DNA of 64,000 nt from Paraglaciecola sp. MB-3u-78. GTDB lineage: Bacteria > Pseudomonadota > Gammaproteobacteria > Enterobacterales > Alteromonadaceae. Location of the stretch: positions 1-64,000 of the forward strand of contig NZ_PJCF01000015.1 in the NCBI RefSeq assembly GCF_002835935.1, in the 5' to 3' direction. The notes beneath the pieces were generated by a model that was given only the letters and a program-made list of their open reading frames with translations, ran no database searches and was not told where the DNA came from. Made by a program: the position numbers and the translations under genes. Shown here in pieces: positions 55,305 to 64,000 of the stretch (position 1 is its first letter; each line of letters opens with the position of its first letter).

Positions 55305-57167
55305 TTATTTATAAAAACCTTCGATTCTACCCAATATTCCCGCTGCATCTAAACCTAGTTCAACATACATTTCTTGTTGTGTACCTTGCATGATAAATTC
55401 GTCAGGTAGGCCTAGTTGCAACAACTTACTGGTGTGTTTAGAAGACATTAAGTATTCAGCGACTGCACTGCCTGCGCCGCCTATGATAGCGCCATCTTCA
55501 ATGCTTACAAACAAATCGTGGGTTGCTGCGAGTTGGTTAATTATTTCGGTATCTAAGGGTTTAACAAAACGCATATCAATGATGGTTGCATTGATTTTTT
55601 CTGCCGCTTCTTGGGCGTAGGGCAATAAAATACCAAAGTTAAGAATAGCGACTTTTTCACCGGTTCTTATGGTGCGACTTTTACCTAATTCTAAGGCTAT
55701 CATTTCTTTTTCAGGTGATACGCCTGTTGAAGAACCCCGTGGGTATCTTACGGCTGCTGGTTTTTGCAGTTTATGGCCAGTATACAACATCTGACGACAT
55801 TCGTTTTCATCGGCCGGTACCATGATCACCATATTGGGGATACAGCGCAAAAATGGAATATCAAAAGCACCTTGGTGAGTAGGGCCATCAGCTCCTACTA
55901 GCCCAGCACGGTCTATGGCAAATAAAACCGGTAGGTTTTGGATTGCCACATCATGAATAAGCTGGTCATAGGCACGTTGCAAGAATGTGGAATAAATAGC
56001 CACTACCGCATTCAGCCCTTCTTTGGCTAGACCAGCAGCAAAGGTGACTGCGTGTTGTTCAGCAATCGCCACATCAAAATATTGTGATGGATATTGCTGG
56101 GAAAATTTGACCATACCAGAACCCTCACGCATAGCGGGTGTGACGGCCATTAATTTAGGATCTTGTGCGGCCATATCACATAACCAATCACCAAATATGG
56201 CTGAAAAAGTTGGGTTGCTGGGCGCTGCTTTAGGGAGTGCTTGATCTTTTGGATTGAACTTAGGTACGGCATGAAACTTAATGGGGTCTTGTTCGGCTGA
56301 CTCGTACCCTTTGCCTTTTTTGGTCACAACATGGAGTATTTGAGGACCTTTGATGTTGCGCATATTACGTAGCGTATCTACTACGCCATTCACATCATGG
56401 CCGTCTATTGGCCCTATATATTTAAAGCCCAATTCTTCAAAAATAGTACCGGGAACCACCATGCCTTTGATATGTTCTTCAGCACGGCTGGCAAATTCCT
56501 TTATAGGCGGGACATTGCTGAGTAATTTTTTACCACCATCACGGATAGAATTAAAAAAGTTACCCGTTAGTAATCTGGCTAAGTGACTATTTAGCGCGCC
56601 GACATTTTCGGATATGGACATTTCATTGTCATTTAACACCACTAACAAGTCTTTGCTGATATCACCGCCATGGTTCAGCGCTTCAAAGGCCATGCCTGCG
56701 GTCATCGCACCATCACCAATTACCGCCACAACTTTACGGCCTAAGGCTTCTTTTTCTGCAGCAACGGCCATGCCCAATGCAGCGCTGATTGAGGTAGAAG
56801 AATGGCCTACAGCAAAGGTGTCATACTCACTTTCTGGTGGCCATGGGAAAGGATGTAAGCCACCTTTCTTACGTATGGTTGGCATGCGCTCACGGCGCCC
56901 GGTCAAGATTTTGTGGGCATAGGCTTGATGGCCCACATCCCATAACAGGCGGTCAAAAGGGGTGTTGTACACATAATGCAAAGCAACTGTCAGCTCCACC
57001 GTGCCTAATCCCGATGCAAAATGTCCACTGCTTTGGCTCACGCTAGTCAATAAATATTGACGTAATTCAACACTTAGCTGTTGCAGTTTATCTTGTGATA
57101 ATTCTCTTAACTGTTCTGGTGTGTCAGCTTGAGCGAGGATAGGGTAGTGAGCAATATCTAGGGTCAT
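55305..57167 (-). CDS. dxs: 1-deoxy-D-xylulose-5-phosphate synthase
   Basis: 620 aa, the usual length. Thiamine-diphosphate enzyme that joins pyruvate and glyceraldehyde-3-phosphate, the entry step of the MEP isoprenoid pathway. Signatures: [20 protein letters not shown] (catalytic His49), [31 protein letters not shown] (TPP/Mg motif), [14 protein letters not shown], and the pyrimidine-domain block [15 protein letters not shown]. Third gene of xseB-ispA-dxs on the minus strand, 56 bp after ispA. Confidence 0.97.
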   Translation of the reverse strand: MTLDIAHYPILAQADTPEQLRELSQDKLQQLSVELRQYLLTSVSQSSGHFASGLGTVELTVALHYVYNTPFDRLLWDVGHQAYAHKILTGRRERMPTIRKKGGLHPFPWPPESEYDTFAVGHSSTSISAALGMAVAAEKEALGRKVVAVIGDGAMTAGMAFEALNHGGDISKDLLVVLNDNEMSISENVGALNSHLARLLTGNFFNSIRDGGKKLLSNVPPIKEFASRAEEHIKGMVVPGTIFEELGFKYIGPIDGHDVNGVVDTLRNMRNIKGPQILHVVTKKGKGYESAEQDPIKFHAVPKFNPKDQALPKAAPSNPTFSAIFGDWLCDMAAQDPKLMAVTPAMREGSGMVKFSQQYPSQYFDVAIAEQHAVTFAAGLAKEGLNAVVAIYSTFLQRAYDQLIHDVAIQNLPVLFAIDRAGLVGADGPTHQGAFDIPFLRCIPNMVIMVPADENECRQMLYTGHKLQKPAAVRYPRGSSTGVSPEKEMIALELGKSRTIRTGEKVAILNFGILLPYAQEAAEKINATIIDMRFVKPLDTEIINQLAATHDLFVSIEDGAIIGGAGSAVAEYLMSSKHTSKLLQLGLPDEFIMQGTQQEMYVELGLDAAGILGRIEGFYK

Positions 57168-57223
57168 TAAATGGGTATCAACTATTTAAATTTCATTTTA
57201 TTCAAGCACACTTACCATTTCAT

Positions 57224-58114
57224 TTAGTAAGCACGATGGATAACAAAGTTAGTAAAAGATACCAACATATGGGTATTGTAAGGCAAAGCGTGCAAAGCTT
57301 GAAGCGCTTGTTGATGTAGATCATCGAGATAAGTTTGTGCTTGCTCTAATCCTAACATAGCTGGGTAGGTGCTTTTGTTCTGTGCCTGGTCAGAACCTTG
57401 TGGCTTGCCAAGCACTGCTGAGTCACTGATTACATCTAAAATATCGTCCTGAACTTGAAAGGCTAACCCTATAATTTTGGCAAAATTCATTAAATATTGC
57501 TGACTTGTTGGGGTAATATCAGCAGCTAATGCTATGACCATTTCAACACAAGCACTCAGTAGCGCACCGGTTTTTTTGCTATGTAGGTCTTCTAATCTCT
57601 GTTGAGTGATAGATTGATCAGTCGCTTCCAAGTCCATCGCTTGACCACCACACATGCCATTATAACCAGCCGCTTGACTGACAATTTTGACTAATTCAAT
57701 GCGTTTATTTGTCAGTTCACTTGAAAGCGGGTAATCACACAATATTTCAAATGCCAGTGATTGTAGGGCGTCACCTGCTAAAATAGCTGTGGCTTCATCA
57801 AATTGAATATGACAAGTTGGATGTCCCCGTCTTAGGTCATCATTATCCATGGCAGGTAAGTCATCGTGGATAAGTGAATAGGCATGAATGGCTTCTATTG
57901 CAGCGGCAGGACCATCGAGATCTTTTTCCTGGACAGACAGCATTTTACCGGTGGCATAGACTAAAAACGGGCGCATTCTCTTGCCACCTATCAGCAATGC
58001 GTATTCCATGGCATGCTTGAGCCTTTCTGAATGTCCAGGCAATGCTTTGATGGTTTGAATTAGGGTTGAATTAACCCTGTCGCTACTAGCTTGTTGCAAG
58101 CTGGATAAATTCAT
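57224..58114 (-). CDS. ispA: Farnesyl diphosphate synthase (geranyltranstransferase)
   Basis: 296 aa from the ATG at 58114, chosen because it follows the xseB stop by 4 nt; a TTG at 58135 would overlap xseB by 17 bp. It elongates DMAPP/GPP with IPP to farnesyl diphosphate. First aspartate-rich motif DDLPAMDNDDLRRG, second motif DDILD; GGKRMRPFLVYATG and MCGGQAMDLEAT are also family blocks. Lies between xseB and dxs, the standard gammaproteobacterial order. Confidence 0.96.
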   Translation of the reverse strand: MNLSSLQQASSDRVNSTLIQTIKALPGHSERLKHAMEYALLIGGKRMRPFLVYATGKMLSVQEKDLDGPAAAIEAIHAYSLIHDDLPAMDNDDLRRGHPTCHIQFDEATAILAGDALQSLAFEILCDYPLSSELTNKRIELVKIVSQAAGYNGMCGGQAMDLEATDQSITQQRLEDLHSKKTGALLSACVEMVIALAADITPTSQQYLMNFAKIIGLAFQVQDDILDVISDSAVLGKPQGSDQAQNKSTYPAMLGLEQAQTYLDDLHQQALQALHALPYNTHMLVSFTNFVIHRAY

Positions 58115-58118
58115 TTGG

Positions 58119-58361
58119 TTACTTATCAGGTTCAAATACGTCTAAGGTTTGCTGACCATTTTGAGTGGTGAGAACCTGTACTTTTTGTTCTGCATCTTTC
58201 AATTTTTGTTGGCTGTGTCTTGCTAGCACAATACCACGCTCAAAACTTTGTAATGCGTCTTCCAAAGGCAAATCGCCTTGCTCCATTTTGGTCACTAGTG
58301 TTTCTAGTTCCTGCATAGATTGTTCAAAGGTAAGTGATTCTGCTTTTTTTCGAGCCGTCAT
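58119..58361 (-). CDS. xseB: Exodeoxyribonuclease VII small subunit
   Basis: 80 aa. LTFEQSMQELETLVTKMEQGDLPLEDALQSFERGI is the family consensus; two helices form the coiled coil that packs on XseA. The enzyme degrades single-stranded DNA to oligonucleotides. First gene of the xseB-ispA-dxs operon. Confidence 0.95.
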   Translation of the reverse strand: MTARKKAESLTFEQSMQELETLVTKMEQGDLPLEDALQSFERGIVLARHSQQKLKDAEQKVQVLTTQNGQQTLDVFEPDK

Positions 58362-58667
58362 AATATTTTTAAACCGATTCCTGAATTGGCACGCACCTTA
58401 CCTGAGCAAAAAAATGGGGTCAAATACTTTTCAAATACACGTTAAAAGCCCCATAAGTACGCCTGTTACTTGAAAAAGTGTGCCCTGAAATTAATAACCT
58501 TAATGGTTACTACAGAATTATTTTAGATTGTCGATAATATTGGGTGATAAACACATGAATTTGTTTAGTGTTTTTAGTTTATTATGGATAGGTAAGTTTG
58601 AAGATAACCTGAGCTGTTGGCCTTTGTTGTTTAATATTTATACCTTTATTTCTATTGGGAGCACAAT
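58362..58667. promoter_or_regulatory. Divergent upstream region of xseB and pomA
   Basis: About 300 bp with no gene, between divergently transcribed operons, so it must hold both promoters. A good ribosome-binding site (GGGAG) precedes the GTG start of pomA at 58668. Individual promoter boxes are not certain. Confidence 0.45.
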
Positions 58668-59432
58668 GTGGATTTAGCAACCATAATCGGTATTCTTGGC
58701 GCTATTGGTTTTGTTTTGATGGCGATGATCCAAGGTGGTGATCTCGCAATGTTTGTCAACGTACCTTCAATATTGATTGTATTTTGTGGGAGTTTATTTG
58801 TGGTTTTATCTCAATATACTCTGGGGCAGTTTTTTGGTGCCGGAAAAATAGCGGGTAAAGCGTTTATGTTCAAAATCGATACCCCTGAATCACAAATAGA
58901 AAAAATTGTTGAAATGGCAGATGCTGCACGTAAAGGTGGTTTTTTAGCTTTAGAAGAAGCGGAGATAGCCAATCCCTTTATGCAGAAGGGCGTTGATATG
59001 TTGGTGGATGGTCACGATGTCGAGGTCGTTAGAGCGACCTTAGGTAAAGATATTTCTATGACCTCAGAACGACATGAATTTGGTAAAACTATTTTTAAAG
59101 GTTTAGGTGATGTTGCGCCAGCCATGGGAATGATAGGAACGCTGGTTGGTTTGGTCGCGATGTTGTCAAATATGGATGATCCTAAGTCAATTGGGCCAGC
59201 AATGGCGGTAGCGCTTTTAACGACCCTTTACGGTGCTATGTTAGCTAACTTAGTTTGTTTACCTATTTCAGTAAAATTGGGTAACCGAGCAGATGAAGAA
59301 AAACTGAACCAAAGTCTGGTGTTAGACGGGATCATTGGCATTGCCGATGGACAAAATCCACGAGTTATTGAAGGGATCCTTAAAAATTATTTAGCTGCTA
59401 GCAAACGTGGCTCCGCAGAAGATGCAGAATAA
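58668..59432 (+). CDS. pomA: Flagellar motor stator protein PomA (MotA family)
   Basis: 254 aa. Four TM segments (about 1-20, 28-50, 145-170, 180-200) with a cytoplasmic loop containing RHEFGKTIFKGLGDVAPAMGMIGTLVGL, the region of charged residues that contact FliG and the proline-bearing TM3. DLATIIGILGAIG at the start is typical of the PomA (sodium-type) branch rather than E. coli MotA. GTG start at 58668; the overlapping ATG at 58666 is out of frame. Forms the stator with PomB, 3 bp downstream. Confidence 0.93.
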   Translation: MDLATIIGILGAIGFVLMAMIQGGDLAMFVNVPSILIVFCGSLFVVLSQYTLGQFFGAGKIAGKAFMFKIDTPESQIEKIVEMADAARKGGFLALEEAEIANPFMQKGVDMLVDGHDVEVVRATLGKDISMTSERHEFGKTIFKGLGDVAPAMGMIGTLVGLVAMLSNMDDPKSIGPAMAVALLTTLYGAMLANLVCLPISVKLGNRADEEKLNQSLVLDGIIGIADGQNPRVIEGILKNYLAASKRGSAEDAE

Positions 59433-59435
59433 CTG

Positions 59436-60359
59436 ATGGAAAATGAATGCCCTAAATGTCCCCCCGAAGGGCTTCCTGCTTGGATGGGGACCTTTGCTGA
59501 TTTAATGTCGTTATTAATGTGTTTCTTTGTGCTGTTGTTATCTTTCTCTGAGATGGATGTACTTAAGTTTAAACAAATCGCAGGTTCGATGAAGTTCGCA
59601 TTTGGTGTTCAAAATAAAATTGAAGTAAAAGATATTCCAAAAGGTACCAGTGTGATTGCCATGGAGTTTCGTCCAGGTCGTCCAGATCCCACCCCTATAG
59701 ATACCATTCAGCAACAAACTACCGATATGACTCAAGAGATGCTCGAATTTCAAGCGGGTAATGAAGACTCTGCAGGTGGTCGTCAAAAACAACAGGGTGA
59801 ACAACGAGGTGGCGCAGCACAACAAACTGCCTCTGAACAACAGTCACAAAGCACCAGTCAAAAAGCGAGTGAAGATGAAGTGGCCGAACGCATGCGCAAA
59901 GTTGCCCAACAATTAGAAAAGCAAATTGTTGATGGGGCGATAGAAATGGAATTATTAGGCCAGCAAATTACTATCCGCATTCGTGAGAATGGTTCATTTT
60001 CTGCAGGCTCTGCGTTTTTACAACCACAGTTTGTACCGATTTTGCGAAAAATTGGCAGTTTGTTAGCCGATATTCCGGGAGATATTGAAGTATCTGGGCA
60101 TAGTGATAGTCAGCAAATTTCCAATGAGCTTTATCGTTCTAATTGGGATTTGTCATCGCAACGTGCTGTGGCTGTGGCTGAAGAGTTAATACGCGCCGTT
60201 GGCTTTGATGAAAGTCGCATGTCAGTTGTGGGTAAAGCCGACACTGCACCCTTAGACGAAGGTGATGAAGCGCAGAATCGCAGTCGAAATCGTCGTGTTG
60301 AGATATCCATTAATCAGGGTAAGCCTAAAATCTCGGATCCAATATCTGTTTTGGAATAA
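59436..60359 (+). CDS. pomB: Flagellar motor stator protein PomB (MotB family)
   Basis: 307 aa. N-terminal TM segment with the ion-carrying aspartate Asp22 in TFADLMSLLMCFFVLLLSFSE, then a plug/linker region rich in Gln and Ser (EDSAGGRQKQQGEQ..), then an OmpA-like peptidoglycan-binding domain (about 190-300) with VSGHSDSQQ and SSQRAVAVAEEL, ending NRSRNRRVEISI. It anchors the stator to the cell wall. Coupled to pomA (3-bp gap). Confidence 0.93.
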   Translation: MENECPKCPPEGLPAWMGTFADLMSLLMCFFVLLLSFSEMDVLKFKQIAGSMKFAFGVQNKIEVKDIPKGTSVIAMEFRPGRPDPTPIDTIQQQTTDMTQEMLEFQAGNEDSAGGRQKQQGEQRGGAAQQTASEQQSQSTSQKASEDEVAERMRKVAQQLEKQIVDGAIEMELLGQQITIRIRENGSFSAGSAFLQPQFVPILRKIGSLLADIPGDIEVSGHSDSQQISNELYRSNWDLSSQRAVAVAEELIRAVGFDESRMSVVGKADTAPLDEGDEAQNRSRNRRVEISINQGKPKISDPISVLE

Positions 60360-60737
60360 CCTGCAGAGGCGAAAATTGATTTTTTAGTCTGAAAAGCTTA
60401 CGCTGCTTTACTATCTATATGGCGGGGGTGCCTGACATTTTTCACACTGAATGCTTTGTTCACGACTTACTTCTGGCGACAACGCTTTTTCTTAAGTTTC
60501 GTCAGTGCATTCAACTTAATAGCCTCTTTTCTGCTTACCTTCATTATGTCCTTTCAAATGTACTGCTGCACTATATCGAATAATGTAATGCACTACTTTC
60601 GAGCATTCTCAAAAGAAAAACATGGATTTTTTCGAGACATTCATTATTTGGTCATTATTCTTAGCTAAAATTTACTGGCAAACTGTTTGCATAGTCTTGG
60701 CATAGGACACACATCATTTAATGAAGGATCAAGTATT
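60360..60737. other. Gap between pomB and the HMG-CoA reductase gene
   Basis: About 380 bp. A 70-codon frame (60456-60668) has no ribosome-binding site or recognisable motif, so it is not called. The 3' end contains the upstream region of the reductase gene, with AAGGA 10 nt before its ATG. No hairpin terminator was seen after pomB. Confidence 0.35.
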
Positions 60738-61913
60738 ATGGCCAGAAAACATAGGATCCCACGAAATACACTTAATGATCATAGCCATGAGTGGGCACAG
60801 AAACGTCGTGAATATTTGACGGAACAAACTGGTGTCGATTTACCTCACACCGGACATTTCTCCATAGAGCCAAGTGAATTACCGGGTAACATTGAAAACT
60901 TTATTGGTGTTGTACAAATGCCTGTGGGTATTGCAGGCCCAATGCTGGTTCACGGTGAGCATGCACAAGGTTATTTTCATGTTCCTTTGGCCACTACTGA
61001 AGGCACTTTAGTGGCAAGCTACAGTCGTGGTATGCGCTTGCTCAATGAATGTGGCGGTGTACATACAACTGTGGTCGAACAATTTATGCAGCGCTCACCG
61101 GCCTTTATTTTTACCAGTGCCAGAGAAGCGCGGGATTTTGGTCAATGGATCGATGAACACTTTCTCGAAATTAAGCAACAATCTGAAACCACAACGCGGA
61201 TCGGTAAACTTGACCATATTATGCAATGGTCAGTGTCGAAAACACGTTATCTTCGATTCAACTACACAACGGGTGATGCTGCGGGGCAAAATATGGTGGG
61301 CAAAGCGACGTTGGCTGCCTGCGAATGGATAGTCCAAAAATACCCAGGTAAGTGTGAATACTTATTATCTGGGAACATGGACACAGACAAAAAACACTCT
61401 CATTTGAACATGCTGCACTCTCGAGGTAAGCGGGTTATTGCAGAGGTGGTAATAAAAAAAGACATACTTAAAAAAATCATGAAGGTGGATACTAAAATGT
61501 TGGCCCGAGCGACAGTATTGGCCAATACTGGGGCCATGATGGCAGGTGCTGCCTACAATGGCCCCCATTCAGCGAATGGTATCGCGTCTATGTTTATTGC
61601 CACAGGGCAAGATGAAGCGAATGTAGTTGAGTCCCATGCGGGTATGCTTTCCCATGAATTGCTAGATAATGGCGACTTTTATCTGTCGGTCACTCTACCC
61701 TCCTTAATTGTGGCTACCTACGGAGGAGGTACTGGCCTGCCTACACAAAAAGAGTGTTTAGGAATACTCGGTTGTTATGGTACGGGAAAAGCAAACAAGC
61801 TAGCAGAAATTGTTGCAGCCACAGTTCTGGCTGGAGACATTTCTTTAGCCTGTGCTGTAATTGGAGGGCATTGGGTGAGTAGTCATGATAAGTTGGGAAG
61901 GAATCGGGATTGA
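60738..61913 (+). CDS. Hydroxymethylglutaryl-CoA reductase
   Basis: 391 aa from the ATG at 60738 (AAGGA upstream; a TTG 17 codons earlier has no RBS). HMG-CoA reductase signatures are present in order: ENFIGVVQMPVGIAGPML, PLATTEGTLVAS (catalytic Glu), TGDAAGQNMVGKA, SGNMDTDKKHS (catalytic Lys in the DKK motif, as in class I enzymes), GQDEANVVESHAG (catalytic Asp), GGGTGLPTQ and a C-terminal SSHDKLGRNR (catalytic His). It should reduce HMG-CoA to mevalonate with NADPH. No membrane segments. It coexists with dxs in this window. No other mevalonate-pathway gene is beside it. Confidence 0.9.
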   Translation: MARKHRIPRNTLNDHSHEWAQKRREYLTEQTGVDLPHTGHFSIEPSELPGNIENFIGVVQMPVGIAGPMLVHGEHAQGYFHVPLATTEGTLVASYSRGMRLLNECGGVHTTVVEQFMQRSPAFIFTSAREARDFGQWIDEHFLEIKQQSETTTRIGKLDHIMQWSVSKTRYLRFNYTTGDAAGQNMVGKATLAACEWIVQKYPGKCEYLLSGNMDTDKKHSHLNMLHSRGKRVIAEVVIKKDILKKIMKVDTKMLARATVLANTGAMMAGAAYNGPHSANGIASMFIATGQDEANVVESHAGMLSHELLDNGDFYLSVTLPSLIVATYGGGTGLPTQKECLGILGCYGTGKANKLAEIVAATVLAGDISLACAVIGGHWVSSHDKLGRNRD

Positions 61914-62328
61914 TTTGATTTAGTTGTGTTTTTCATGTCCTGACTGGCACTGCTTTCATTGCTTTTTTCACTCAGCCTAAAGCGTGACTGCCCGTTGCTG
62001 AATTTTTGTATTCAGCAACCAAAAATAAGTACAAAATATATGGGAATCATCTTGAACATCTGAAAGATGGCTCTTAGGGTAAAATATAAGGAGGTATTTC
62101 ATAAAAAAGCCCTTTGAGGACAATGCTCATCATTCGATTAATAGCCAAATGTATCAAGGCGAAACTGGATTATTTCGAAGCACAGCTTGCACCACTTTAA
62201 CAGTTCGACATACGCTGGAAGAAAAAATAAGGCAGCCTTTATCCAGAAGTCGAGTTCGGGTGAAGATCATCAAGGGTGTGAATTGACTAGTTCAAAGCGT
62301 TTATGTCGGGTAAGGAAGGAACAATTAA
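61914..62328. repeat. Gap with a perfect hairpin and a dispersed repeat
   Basis: No gene seen. GTTGCTGAAT (61994-62003) and ATTCAGCAAC (62010-62019) form a 10-bp perfect stem with a 6-nt loop but without a T tract on either strand. 62161-62314 is a degenerate relative of 5043-5169. Confidence 0.55.
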
Positions 62329-62877
62329 CTAACTACACTTCCTAACGGGCTCAGTTTTATCAAAAAAGATAGATATTTCAGCTACCGTGACTCCTAATTT
62401 TTTCATATAAGATCGATTCATCACCCGATTGTTGTCCATCATAAACATCCAATCATCTACGAATAGGTCATACTCTGTGTCATTCACTGGCACACGTAAA
62501 GTATACTGCCAGTTAAATGCAGTACCTTGTGATCCGCCGCTAGCCTCACCAATGACATCTGCTGCACCACCGGAGACACTTCCATCGTCGGCGATTTGTA
62601 ATTCCCAGATACGGATTTGTTGTTCGCCGTCGTTATAGTAAAAAGTCTCATGTAATTGACCTTTATTGCCTTGCCAAGTGCCTACTATGTCGACACAAAA
62701 GCGCCTAGTCAGTTTGTTCGAATAATCTTGTACAATGCCCCAAGCGGTAACTTCGCCATCAAAATAGGTCGCTAAATTAAATTCAGGAGAGGTGTTGTCG
62801 TAATCATCTAGAGAGCTACTACATGACAAAACAAAAGGGATGACCAAGACTAGCAGGAGAAATTTGAAACGCATCAT
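62329..62877 (-). CDS. DUF3833-family lipoprotein
   Basis: 182 aa. Lipoprotein signal with LVIPFVLSCSS (Cys near residue 19). The domain matches the DUF3833 pattern: FDGEVTAWGIVQDYSNKLTRRFCVDIVG, LHETFYYNDGEQQIRIW and DDWMFMMDNNRVMNRSYMKKLGV. The ATGA overlap (62874-62877) with the chalcone-isomerase-like gene shows coupling and supports this start. Members commonly lie in cyclopropane-fatty-acid-synthase clusters; biochemical role unknown. A lipid-binding barrel is inferred. Confidence 0.82.
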   Translation of the reverse strand: MMRFKFLLLVLVIPFVLSCSSSLDDYDNTSPEFNLATYFDGEVTAWGIVQDYSNKLTRRFCVDIVGTWQGNKGQLHETFYYNDGEQQIRIWELQIADDGSVSGGAADVIGEASGGSQGTAFNWQYTLRVPVNDTEYDLFVDDWMFMMDNNRVMNRSYMKKLGVTVAEISIFFDKTEPVRKCS

Positions 62878-63401
62878 TTGTTTAGTCCAATTAGTTGGTT
62901 GCGTACTTTGGGGTAGCTACAATTTTCGTCTAGCCAGATACGTAAGAAACTTTTTCCAAAGGTTTGGTCAGTAATCGTGCCTATTGTTTTGCCATTAAAG
63001 AAAAATTCGCTTTGTTGATTTTCAGTGACGTTTAGTAACAGTGTGTCGCCTTTTTTTATATTCGGAAATATTTCGGTTAGCATGGTGATCCACTGACTGA
63101 ATGTGTCTTGTTCGATACCTAATTTTTTCCATTCTTCTTTAGTTTTTTCAATTAAATCTTCAGCATCAATATCTCTTAAGTAATTTATTTTAAGCGCTTG
63201 TGGAAAAGCCTCTGCCTGGTACTCGCCTGTCTGGCTATATAAGGTTGAGTTATAGACATCCCAAAACAGCACTTTGAGTTTAGCTTCCCCCACTTTTTTT
63301 AACTCAGATACTGGATCGGCCATACTCACTCCTGAAAAAACGAGGCTGCATAAAAAGGCTAAAAGCCAAAAAGAATTACTTTTAGACGGTTGATATTTCA
63401 T
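62874..63401 (-). CDS. Chalcone-isomerase-like exported protein
   Basis: 175 aa. Signal peptide (ends SGVSMA, about residue 28), then KKVGEAKLKVLFWDVYNSTLYSQTGEY, KINYLRDIDAEDLIEKTKEEWKKLG, and FFNGKTIGTITDQTFGKSFLRIWLDENCSYPKVRNQLIG, the pattern of bacterial chalcone-isomerase-like proteins. Periplasmic; probably not a true flavonoid enzyme but a fatty-acid- or lipid-binding member. 14 bp after the cfa stop, and coupled to the downstream lipoprotein. Confidence 0.78.
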   Translation of the reverse strand: MKYQPSKSNSFWLLAFLCSLVFSGVSMADPVSELKKVGEAKLKVLFWDVYNSTLYSQTGEYQAEAFPQALKINYLRDIDAEDLIEKTKEEWKKLGIEQDTFSQWITMLTEIFPNIKKGDTLLLNVTENQQSEFFFNGKTIGTITDQTFGKSFLRIWLDENCSYPKVRNQLIGLNK

Positions 63402-63415
63402 AGAAATGCCATTCT

Positions 63416-64000
63416 TTAACGACTAATACTATTAGAGAATGCGGGTTTGCTTATCACCAATTGTACAGTGCTGATGGTACGCTCTAAAAATCCACCTTCG
63501 CAGTAGCTAAAGTAATAACGCCACATATTCATAAATCGATCATCGTAACCATCTTCAGCCAAGGGGACTTTGTTCTCGAGTAGTTTGTGATGCCAGTCTT
63601 TCAGGGTACGGGCGTAATCCAGGCCTATATCGTGCAGATCACGTATCATTAAGTCTGTATGTTTTCTCAAGTGTTGATTAATTAACAACTGTGAAGGCAA
63701 GAAACCACCGGGAAAAATATGCTTTTGAATAAAATCGACACTTTTGCTATAGCTGTCAAAGCGATGGTCGCTGATAGTGATAGATTGCAACACCATCAAC
63801 CCTTCATCTTTTAATAGGCTTGAGCATTTTTTAAAGAATGTCGGTAAGTATTCTTTACCTACCGCTTCAATCATTTCAATAGAGACTAACTTGTCATACT
63901 TGCCTTCGAGTAATCTATAGTCTTTTTTCAAGAGGGTGATTTTGTCTTCTAGACCTTCCTTGTTGATTAAATCTTGAGTGTATTGATGTTGTTCTTCTGA
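63416..64000 (-). CDS. cfa: Cyclopropane-fatty-acyl-phospholipid synthase, C-terminal part
   Basis: Partial: the frame is open to the right edge (residues before the visible part read SEEQHQYTQDLINKEGLEDK). About 194 residues are visible. Family blocks: KYDKLVSIEMIEAVGKEYLPTFFKKC, GLMVLQSITI, SKSVDFIQKHIFPGGFLPS, and RTLKDWHHKLLE, then DDRFMNMWRYYFSYCEGGFLERTISTVQLVISKP. It transfers a methylene group from SAM to unsaturated phospholipid acyl chains. First of at least three minus-strand genes (cfa, chalcone-isomerase-like, DUF3833). Confidence 0.93.
   Translation of the reverse strand, partial: SEEQHQYTQDLINKEGLEDKITLLKKDYRLLEGKYDKLVSIEMIEAVGKEYLPTFFKKCSSLLKDEGLMVLQSITISDHRFDSYSKSVDFIQKHIFPGGFLPSQLLINQHLRKHTDLMIRDLHDIGLDYARTLKDWHHKLLENKVPLAEDGYDDRFMNMWRYYFSYCEGGFLERTISTVQLVISKPAFSNSISR

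Noticed and set aside
60456-60668. 70-codon frame upstream of the HMG-CoA reductase gene
   Set aside because: No ribosome-binding site, no motif, and composition like the noncoding surroundings.

Overview
The window looks like a chromosomal segment of a marine gammaproteobacterium of the Alteromonadales, probably close to Paraglaciecola/Glaciecola. This is inferred from gene content and order: nrdR-ribD-ribE-ribBA-ribH-nusB-thiL-pgpA, dxs-ispA-xseB beside a PomAB-type motor pair, radA next to a large PilZ protein, a TonB-dependent receptor and a GlyGly-CTERM exported nuclease. No rRNA or tRNA gene and no CRISPR array was seen.

Layout. 0-5.5 kb: a broken reverse-transcriptase remnant, a secreted beta-solenoid protein, two identical ISAs1-family copies in tandem, and gene-poor repeat DNA. 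5.5-16.4 kb: patatin-like lipase, metallo-beta-lactamase-fold hydrolase, proS, trmO, serB, a double-PilZ protein, radA and a methyltransferase with an uncertain 5' end. 16.5-23.5 kb: a four-repeat lamin-tail endonuclease I-type exported nuclease beside an Oar-like TonB-dependent receptor. 23.9-34.5 kb: ettA, a Gfo/Idh/MocA oxidoreductase, glyA and the riboflavin-nusB-thiL-pgpA cluster. 34.6-37.4 kb: a GH12 fragment, a caspase-like exported protein, an acidic outer-membrane barrel, and a lipoprotein/membrane-protein pair.

37.4-55.3 kb is the accessory hotspot. It holds two identical 2,473-bp IS66 elements in opposite orientation, a REP-associated tyrosine transposase, an RHS/YD-repeat gene cut in two by one IS66 copy, an IS110 transposase, a cluster of hairpins, a palindromic MITE-like element, a third and divergent IS66 element (2,425 bp), and an orphan PD-(D/E)XK nuclease. 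Every IS66 copy has a perfect 8-bp target duplication. The tandem ISAs1 pair shares one 10-bp duplication around the whole dimer. The RHS gene carries an (ATGAAAG)8 heptamer tract at its 5' end and has a one-base-overlapping two-TM gene downstream, so it may be a phase-variable polymorphic toxin locus that is now inactivated by IS66.

55.3-64 kb returns to core genes: dxs-ispA-xseB (MEP isoprenoid pathway), pomA-pomB (stator), a complete HMG-CoA reductase (unexpected beside dxs), and the end of a cyclopropane-fatty-acid-synthase cluster that runs off the right edge. Several degenerate dispersed repeats recur in the intergenic gaps.

All family assignments come from reading the translated sequence against remembered family motifs. 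No database search was run.
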